A DNA stretch of 35,524 nt from Legionella bozemanae (lineage in GTDB: Bacteria; Pseudomonadota; Gammaproteobacteria; Legionellales; Legionellaceae), in assembly GCF_001648595.1 (NCBI RefSeq), contig NZ_LBAW01000030.1, forward strand, positions 1-35,524, in the 5' to 3' direction. Each line of letters opens with the position of its first letter. Positions within the stretch are counted from its first letter, which is position 1. A program made the translations under genes and the position numbers. The notes under the pieces were generated by a model, which searched no databases, was not told where the DNA came from, and worked only from the letters and a program-made list of their open reading frames with translations. Of the stretch, positions 32,514-35,524 are shown piece by piece.

Positions 32514-33806
32514 ATGTATAAAAAAATAACCCTTGTATGCATATTGTTTGCTGCCATTGGGGGAGCAGAAGCAAAACAATTATTGGATAAGGTAGTAGCG
32601 GTCGTTAATAATGGAGTGATCACCGCAAGTGAACTTAACAAGCAGGTCGAATTAACAAAAAAACAAATTATCGCACAAAAAATGCAAGTTCCAGCGGATT
32701 CGGTATTACGCAAGCAAGTACTGCAGCATTTAATTGATGTGAATGTGCAATTGCAAATGGCAAAACAACATGGTCTTACTGTAGATGATACCGAATTAAA
32801 TCAGGCAATTGAAAAAATAGCAGCAGTAAACCATGCCACTCTGACTCAATTACGTGAAGAAATTGTCAGACAAGGAATGACTTGGGAAGAATACAGAGAA
32901 AATATTCGTAAAGAGATGCTCCTTTCTAACCTACAACAAAAAGCAGTTGGAAGAGATGCGGCTGTTACGAATGAGCAAGTTGAGCAATACCTCAAAACCG
33001 AAGGAGCGATAGTCGATCGTTCTGCGCTCACCTATCATCTGCAAAATATAGTTATTCCACTAAGCGAAGAACCTACATCTGAAGAAGTAAAAAAAGCGAA
33101 AAGCAAAGCAGAGTCTTTATTAGTAAAGATAAAAAAAGGTGAGGACTTTAGTCGTTTGGCTATAGAAAATTCCAGTGGTGAATTTGCATTAGAAGGCGGT
33201 GATTTAGGTGACCGCCATTTAGCAGAGTTACCCGAATTATTTGCGAAGGAAGTAGTGAATATGAAAGTGGGACAAGTCTCTGCCCCCCTACGTGCAGGCA
33301 ATGGATTTCAGTTAATTAAATTGGTATCTATTGGCGGTGACAATCAACACCATGTCATTACTAAAACTCATGTTCGTCATATTCTTTTAAAACCTGATCC
33401 AAGCATGCTTCCTGAAGATTCAAAGAGACAGGTGAACAATATTTATCTGCAATTAAAGGCGGGTAAGGATTTTGCACTCATGGCAAAACAATATTCCTTG
33501 GATTCTGCCAGCGCTGTTAAAGGTGGTGATTTGGGTTGGGTCTCACCTGGAGTGTTAGTTCCTGATTTCGAGAAAGTTATGGATAAACTGGCTGTAAATG
33601 AAATTAGTCCTCCTGTAAAATCACAATTTGGTTGGCATATTATTCAAGTGCTCGGCCGTAAGAAAGAAGATGATTCAGAAGCTTTTAAAAAGCAGCAGGT
33701 ACGACAATTTTTACAACAACGGAAGTTTGCTGAAGCAGTACAAAATTGGCAGCAACATATACGTTCAGATGCATATGTTAATATTGTTGATAAGGAACTG
33801 GCGTGA
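32514..33806 (+). CDS. surA: Periplasmic chaperone/peptidyl-prolyl isomerase SurA
   Basis: 430 residues, equal to the usual SurA. Signal peptide 1-20 (cleavage after AEA). N-terminal chaperone domain starts KQLLDKVVAVVNNGVITASELNKQV. Two parvulin domains follow: one near residues 170-270 (GGDLGDRHLAELPELF), one near 285-385 (THVRHILLKPDP, GGDLGWVSPGVLVPDFE, FGWHIIQVL). It escorts outer-membrane proteins, including LptD encoded just upstream. The stop overlaps the pdxA start by 4 bp. Confidence 0.96.
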   Translation: MYKKITLVCILFAAIGGAEAKQLLDKVVAVVNNGVITASELNKQVELTKKQIIAQKMQVPADSVLRKQVLQHLIDVNVQLQMAKQHGLTVDDTELNQAIEKIAAVNHATLTQLREEIVRQGMTWEEYRENIRKEMLLSNLQQKAVGRDAAVTNEQVEQYLKTEGAIVDRSALTYHLQNIVIPLSEEPTSEEVKKAKSKAESLLVKIKKGEDFSRLAIENSSGEFALEGGDLGDRHLAELPELFAKEVVNMKVGQVSAPLRAGNGFQLIKLVSIGGDNQHHVITKTHVRHILLKPDPSMLPEDSKRQVNNIYLQLKAGKDFALMAKQYSLDSASAVKGGDLGWVSPGVLVPDFEKVMDKLAVNEISPPVKSQFGWHIIQVLGRKKEDDSEAFKKQQVRQFLQQRKFAEAVQNWQQHIRSDAYVNIVDKELA

Positions 33807-34777
33807 AGCCACTTCTTGTTAGCAGCGGAGAGCCAGCAGGAGTTGGTCCTGATTTATGTCTGGCTCTCGCAAAATATGATTTCCCCTTGGTGATATTAGG
33901 GGATCAGGCGGTACTAGAAGCTAGAGCAAAAGAATTAAACTGCGCGATTAATTTTATTCCATACCAAAGCGGACAAGATATCAAACCGAAACATGATCAT
34001 TTAACCGTACTTTCAGTAACTTGTCCTCATCCAGTCCAGAGCGGTTGTCTTAATCCCCAAAATGCCGTATATGTTATTGAACTTTTAAACCAGGCAGCTG
34101 TATTATGTGGAAGTGGTGAGTTTTCTGGATTAATTACTGCTCCCGTTCATAAGGCAAATATTAACGAAGCAGGTATTCCATTTAGTGGTCACACTGAATT
34201 TTTTGCACAATTCTATAAAACAGATGTGGTGATGATGCTGGCTTGTAGTGAAATGAAAGTAGCCTTAGTTACTACACATCTTCCTTTACGCATGGTGCCC
34301 GGTGCAATTACTTCAGAACTGATTATTCAAGTGATTACTCAGGTGCACCAATCGTTGATTCGGGATTTTAATATTCAAGATCCCTGTATTAAAGTAGCTG
34401 GTTTAAATCCACACGCAGGAGAGTCAGGTTACCTGGGGCGAGAAGAAATTGAGATAATTACTCCAACGATAACGTTCCTACAAAAACAAGGTATTAATGT
34501 TCAGGGACCATTGCCTGCTGATACCCTATTTATTAAAAGTCATTTACAAAATTGTGACGCCTATGTTGCCATGTATCATGATCAAGGGTTACCGGTAATC
34601 AAGTATGCTGATTTTCATAATGCAGTTAATGTGACTTTAGGATTGCCAATAATACGTACTTCAGTAGATCATGGTACTGCTTTAGAGTTGGCAGGAAAAA
34701 ATTTGCTCGACACAGGTTCAATGTTTGCCGCCGTTGATATGGCAAAGACCATGGCTATTTCCAGGATGAGATCATGA
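33803..34777 (+). CDS. pdxA: 4-hydroxythreonine-4-phosphate dehydrogenase
   Basis: 324 residues (E. coli 329), GTG start overlapping surA's stop. NAD-dependent step of the DXP-dependent pyridoxal phosphate pathway. SSGEPAGVGPDL opens the protein. Metal-binding histidines are in SGHTEFFA, GLNPHAGESGYLG and MYHDQGLPVIKY. GLPIIRTSVDHGTALELAG ends the conserved core. Coupled to folA by another 4-bp overlap. Confidence 0.96.
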   Translation: MKPLLVSSGEPAGVGPDLCLALAKYDFPLVILGDQAVLEARAKELNCAINFIPYQSGQDIKPKHDHLTVLSVTCPHPVQSGCLNPQNAVYVIELLNQAAVLCGSGEFSGLITAPVHKANINEAGIPFSGHTEFFAQFYKTDVVMMLACSEMKVALVTTHLPLRMVPGAITSELIIQVITQVHQSLIRDFNIQDPCIKVAGLNPHAGESGYLGREEIEIITPTITFLQKQGINVQGPLPADTLFIKSHLQNCDAYVAMYHDQGLPVIKYADFHNAVNVTLGLPIIRTSVDHGTALELAGKNLLDTGSMFAAVDMAKTMAISRMRS

Positions 34778-35256
34778 TAAGTTTAATTGCCGCAATTGAT
34801 GAGGCTGGGGGACTGGGTTTCAACAATCAGTTACTTTGTCATTTACCTGCCGATTTACAACACTTTAAATCAATTACTATGGGCAAACCCATCATTATGG
34901 GAAGAAAAACATTTGCTTCTATAGGAAAACCCCTGCCAGGAAGGCTGAATATTATATTAAGCCACAGCATAACCTCAATTGAGGGTGTTTCTGTATTTAA
35001 TTCTTTAGAAAAAGCAATCAATCAAACCAAAGAGTTTCCCGAGATTATCATTATAGGTGGTGCTGAACTGTTTGCAGAGGCAATAAATAAAGCCACTCGC
35101 CTATATATTACGCGAATACATCATCAATTTGTTGCGGACGTTTTTTTCCCGGAAATTGATGAATCAATATGGTACTGCAGTGAGAAACAGTTCAGACCAC
35201 ACGATGAAAAAAATAAATATGATATGACTTTTTATACATATGAACGTATTAAATAA
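34774..35256 (+). CDS. folA: Dihydrofolate reductase with Cys at position 22
   Basis: 160 residues. NADPH-dependent reduction of dihydrofolate. ISLIAAIDEAGGLG, LPADLQHFKSIT with the catalytic acid Asp27, IIMGRKTFASIGKPLPGRLNIILS and IIIGGAELF follow E. coli numbering closely. The residue at 22, almost always Trp and part of the Met20 loop, is Cys (LLCHLPADL; codon TGT, one base from TGG). Last gene of the lptD run in this window, overlapping pdxA by 4 bp; the apaG/apaH/ksgA genes often found here in other gammaproteobacteria are absent. Confidence 0.96.
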   Translation: MISLIAAIDEAGGLGFNNQLLCHLPADLQHFKSITMGKPIIMGRKTFASIGKPLPGRLNIILSHSITSIEGVSVFNSLEKAINQTKEFPEIIIIGGAELFAEAINKATRLYITRIHHQFVADVFFPEIDESIWYCSEKQFRPHDEKNKYDMTFYTYERIK

Positions 35257-35483
35257 TAATTATCATTTTTAAAGATAAAGTGCAGAAATAATTTCAATCC
35301 TCAGTTTTAACTCTTCAACATGATGCTATCCGCATGGAAAACTTCCAAACTATGATTAATGAAATGTTTGATATTTTCTGCTACAATAAGATGCAAAAAA
35401 TGCCCAATATGGGTATGTAAAGATCGATATGGACTACAGTCGATAAGCAAAAGAAAACAATTAAAAAAAAATGAAAAAAGTAT

Positions 35484-35511
35484 TTGACACTGAGAGGGAA
35501 ATCAGTAGAAT
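35484..35511 (+). promoter_or_regulatory. Strong sigma70 promoter, stable-RNA type
   Basis: A perfect -35 TTGACA (35484-35489), 16-bp spacing, and -10 TAGAAT (35506-35511, 5 of 6), followed by the GC-rich ACGCAGCACGCC. A-rich DNA lies just upstream (35461-35480), like an UP element. Such a combination is typical of rRNA and tRNA promoters under stringent control. The transcribed gene lies beyond the window edge. Confidence 0.75.
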
Positions 35512-35524
35512 ACGCAGCACGCCT

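Noticed and set aside
1..35524. CRISPR array, tRNA or rRNA genes
   Set aside because: No regularly spaced identical repeats and no cloverleaf or rRNA-like sequence were recognised. The only tandem repeats are the 60-bp coding units in the ankyrin gene. This was a reading, not a covariance-model scan.

Overview
This AT-rich window looks like a Legionella chromosome, most likely a species other than L. pneumophila. Conserved gammaproteobacterial housekeeping genes (lptD-surA-pdxA-folA, efp/epmB, amgK-murU, ppk1, fadE) alternate with orphan genes that have the look of Dot/Icm-type effectors: an ankyrin protein, proteins with Glu-rich C-termini, and large proteins with no recognisable family. Species and effector status are inferences from content.

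Layout. 1-3.6 kb is an accessory segment: a small secreted protein, a stand-alone acyl carrier protein, a two-helix membrane protein with a charged tail, and a TauD/SyrP-like Fe(II)/2-oxoglutarate oxygenase broken at a T9 tract. 3.6-11 kb is metabolic: psuK-psuG (pseudouridine breakdown), a carotenoid-cleavage-type oxygenase, a glutathionyl-hydroquinone reductase, a short-form aconitase with a clear terminator, and a phosphoribosyltransferase. Three inverted-repeat elements lie between genes here, one with ends resembling the Tn5/IS50 mosaic end. 11-13.2 kb holds a short-chain dehydrogenase, a possibly structured intergenic stretch, a His/Trp-rich secreted peptide and a Tyr-rich lipoprotein.

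13.2-19 kb: efp and its modification enzyme gene epmB are divergent. The LD-carboxypeptidase gene probably once followed epmB directly. About 3 kb of foreign material now lies between them: a 795-residue ankyrin protein with a predicted cysteine-protease-like head, and a decayed phosphoribosyltransferase. This insert is flanked by a ~100-bp direct duplication of the epmB 3' end plus the following intergenic DNA. The ankyrin gene's Shine-Dalgarno can pair with a perfect 9-nt complement just upstream.

19-28 kb: an orphan 591-residue protein whose N-terminus loosely resembles an ADP-ribosyltransferase core, ppk1 with a CHR-family transporter and an unknown gene upstream, fadE, and another effector-like orphan. 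28-35.5 kb: amgK-murU (peptidoglycan sugar recycling), divergent from a tightly packed lptD-surA-pdxA-folA run. The FolA has Cys at the position that is Trp22 in E. coli. The window ends inside a very strong sigma70 promoter with a GC-rich discriminator, suggesting an rRNA or tRNA operon just beyond the edge. I see no tRNA, rRNA or CRISPR inside the window.
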